Source of the DNA: Bacteroidota bacterium
Lineage (GTDB): Bacteria > Bacteroidota > Bacteroidia > Bacteroidales > JAAUTT01
Assembly (NCBI GenBank): GCA_023429135.1
Contig: JAEYWD010000034.1
Span: forward strand, 1-64,000
DNA: 64,000 bases
Direction of reading: 5' to 3'
Position numbers and translations under genes: made by a program. Shown one piece after another: positions 63,172 through 64,000 of the stretch. The notes below the pieces were generated by a model. That model worked only from the letters and a program-made list of their open reading frames with translations, did no database searches and was not told the DNA's origin. Every line of letters begins with the position of its first letter. Within the stretch, counting starts at the first letter, position 1.

Positions 63172-64000
63172 TTATTTGTCTTCTCCCCTCTCCTCCTGGA
63201 GAGGGGTTGGGGGTGAGGCTTTCTTAATTCCAAAATCTGGCCGCACCTTCACAAAGAACACAGGTATCATTCCCGGAATCATGCAAAGCATAACCCAAAC
63301 AAAGAAATTTTTGTAGCCAATCATGTCCTGCAACCAGCCCGAAAACATACCGGGTATCATCATGCTTGCAGCCATAAAGCCTGTTGCGATGGCAAAGTGC
63401 GCTGTTTTGTTTTTTCCTTCTGAAATGTAAATCATGTAGAGCATATAAGCCGTGAACCCAAATCCATACGAAAACTGCTCAACAGCCACACATAATCCTA
63501 TGATGAAATAATTCGTAGGTTGCGCAAAAGCCAGGTAAACATAAGCCAGATGTGGCAGGTTGATAGAAAGTACCATCCACCATAACCAATACTTTAAACC
63601 TTTTTTTGCGGCAGCCAAACCTCCAAGAATTCCACCCAGTGTTAATGCCAGAATACCGAAAGTTCCATAAATTAATCCAACTTCCCCGGTAGTTAAACCT
63701 AATCCTCCGATATTCCTAGGATCGAGCATAAAGGGCGATGCCAGTTTAATAAGCTGGGCTTCGCCAAAGCGATACAGAAGCAGGAATGAGATAATTACCC
63801 AGATTTCCTTTTTTGCAAAAAATGACCCGATAGTTTCAAAAAAGTCGGCCATTATGTTATTGTTCGTGCGGACAGCTTTATCGCCTGCCGGATAGGGAAG
63901 CATAAATTTGTGATAGAATGAAAACAACACAAAAAGCACCGCCAGAATAATGAAGGTTATGCTCCAGGAAAGATGGATATTGCCCGAAGTTCCTTTGAAA
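63172..64000 (-). CDS. MFS transporter, AmpG-like (5' end outside window)
   Basis: At least 276 residues of a polytopic membrane protein. The reading frame stays open to the window edge (continuing upstream as FKGTSGNIHLSWSITFIILAVLFVLFS), so the start lies beyond 64000. About eight helices are visible, including a cytoplasmic loop with EIWVIISFLLLYRFGEAQLIKLASPFML, which resembles AmpG-type (PAT family) permeases. AmpG imports anhydro-muropeptides, which would tie this cluster to cell-wall recycling, but other sugar permeases look similar. The last ~15 residues (ASPPTPLQEERGEDK) are encoded by a dispersed repeat, so the ancestral C-terminus was replaced. Confidence 0.75.
   Translation of the reverse strand, partial: FKGTSGNIHLSWSITFIILAVLFVLFSFYHKFMLPYPAGDKAVRTNNNIMADFFETIGSFFAKKEIWVIISFLLLYRFGEAQLIKLASPFMLDPRNIGGLGLTTGEVGLIYGTFGILALTLGGILGGLAAAKKGLKYWLWWMVLSINLPHLAYVYLAFAQPTNYFIIGLCVAVEQFSYGFGFTAYMLYMIYISEGKNKTAHFAIATGFMAASMMIPGMFSGWLQDMIGYKNFFVWVMLCMIPGMIPVFFVKVRPDFGIKKASPPTPLQEERGEDK
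63185..63219. repeat. Dispersed palindromic repeat, copy 3, encoding a protein C-terminus
   Basis: CCCCTCTCC/GGAGAGGGG hairpin followed by TTGGGGGTGAGG. It lies inside the last codons of the AmpG-like transporter gene and encodes its tail ASPPTPLQEERGEDK. Confidence 0.75.

Noticed and set aside
1..64000. tRNA, rRNA, riboswitch or intact insertion sequence
   Set aside because: Reading intergenic regions on both strands, I found no cloverleaf, rRNA signature, transposase or recognisable riboswitch core; a covariance-model search could still reveal a diverged one.

Overview
The window comes from a Bacteroidota chromosome, most likely order Bacteroidales in the broad sense. The evidence is two SusC/SusD pairs, a PorQ-type type IX secretion protein, DUF5686 and CarboxypepD_reg-like surface proteins, the purH-mreBCD-pbp2-rodA cluster, many short overlapping operons, and promoters of the TTG/TTTG-N19-20-TAnnTTTG type. 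I saw no rRNA, tRNA, CRISPR array, phage or intact insertion sequence.

1-15.9 kb is housekeeping and envelope: a BFN/UVR protein, a multi-PAS hybrid histidine kinase, a GT2 glycosyltransferase, an OppC-like permease, RecQ (convergent), TatC, a DUF5686 protein, LptB, a FadR-type GntR regulator, an LpxH-like phosphoesterase and a diacylglycerol-kinase-like protein.

15.9-26.9 kb looks like a peptidoglycan-fragment (muropeptide) scavenging locus. NamZ-type DUF1343 is divergent from NlpC/P60 (YkfC-like), Tat-targeted L-Ala-D/L-Glu epimerase, metallophosphoesterase-PQQ protein, SusC and SusD. A GTAATAC-type operator sits between the divergent promoters, and a perfect 15-bp palindrome lies at the first start codon. 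The FadR-type regulator 2 kb away is the natural candidate regulator.

26.9-31.9 kb is an accessory strip. It holds two arrays of 23-bp palindromic tandem repeats, two small overlapping genes, a DUF4143 ATPase bracketed by a ~65-bp direct repeat with a hairpin core, and a class C beta-lactamase-fold hydrolase.

32-39.2 kb (minus strand) is purH-mreB-mreC-mreD-pbp2-rodA (cell elongation). 39.3-42.2 kb (plus) holds an orphan MacB/FtsX-type permease and a CarboxypepD_reg-like protein.

42.2-50.9 kb (minus) is a polysaccharide utilisation locus: ECF sigma, FecR anti-sigma, STN-bearing SusC, SusD, and a GH88/GH105 unsaturated glycuronyl hydrolase, which suggests a pectin-like substrate. A plus-strand terminator just upstream of susC suggests a DonS-like antisense RNA.

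50.9-64 kb holds PorQ, a glycosyltransferase, a HAMP-GAF sensor without output domain, a PatB-like aminotransferase (plus), a DUF433/DUF5615 toxin-antitoxin-like pair, and a minus-strand catabolic cluster: AmpG-like transporter (cut by the window edge), GH9-CE4 fusion, GHL10, NagX-like acetyltransferase and UroD/MtaA-like methyltransferase. Short dispersed palindromic repeats have inserted at gene edges there and changed or extended coding ends.
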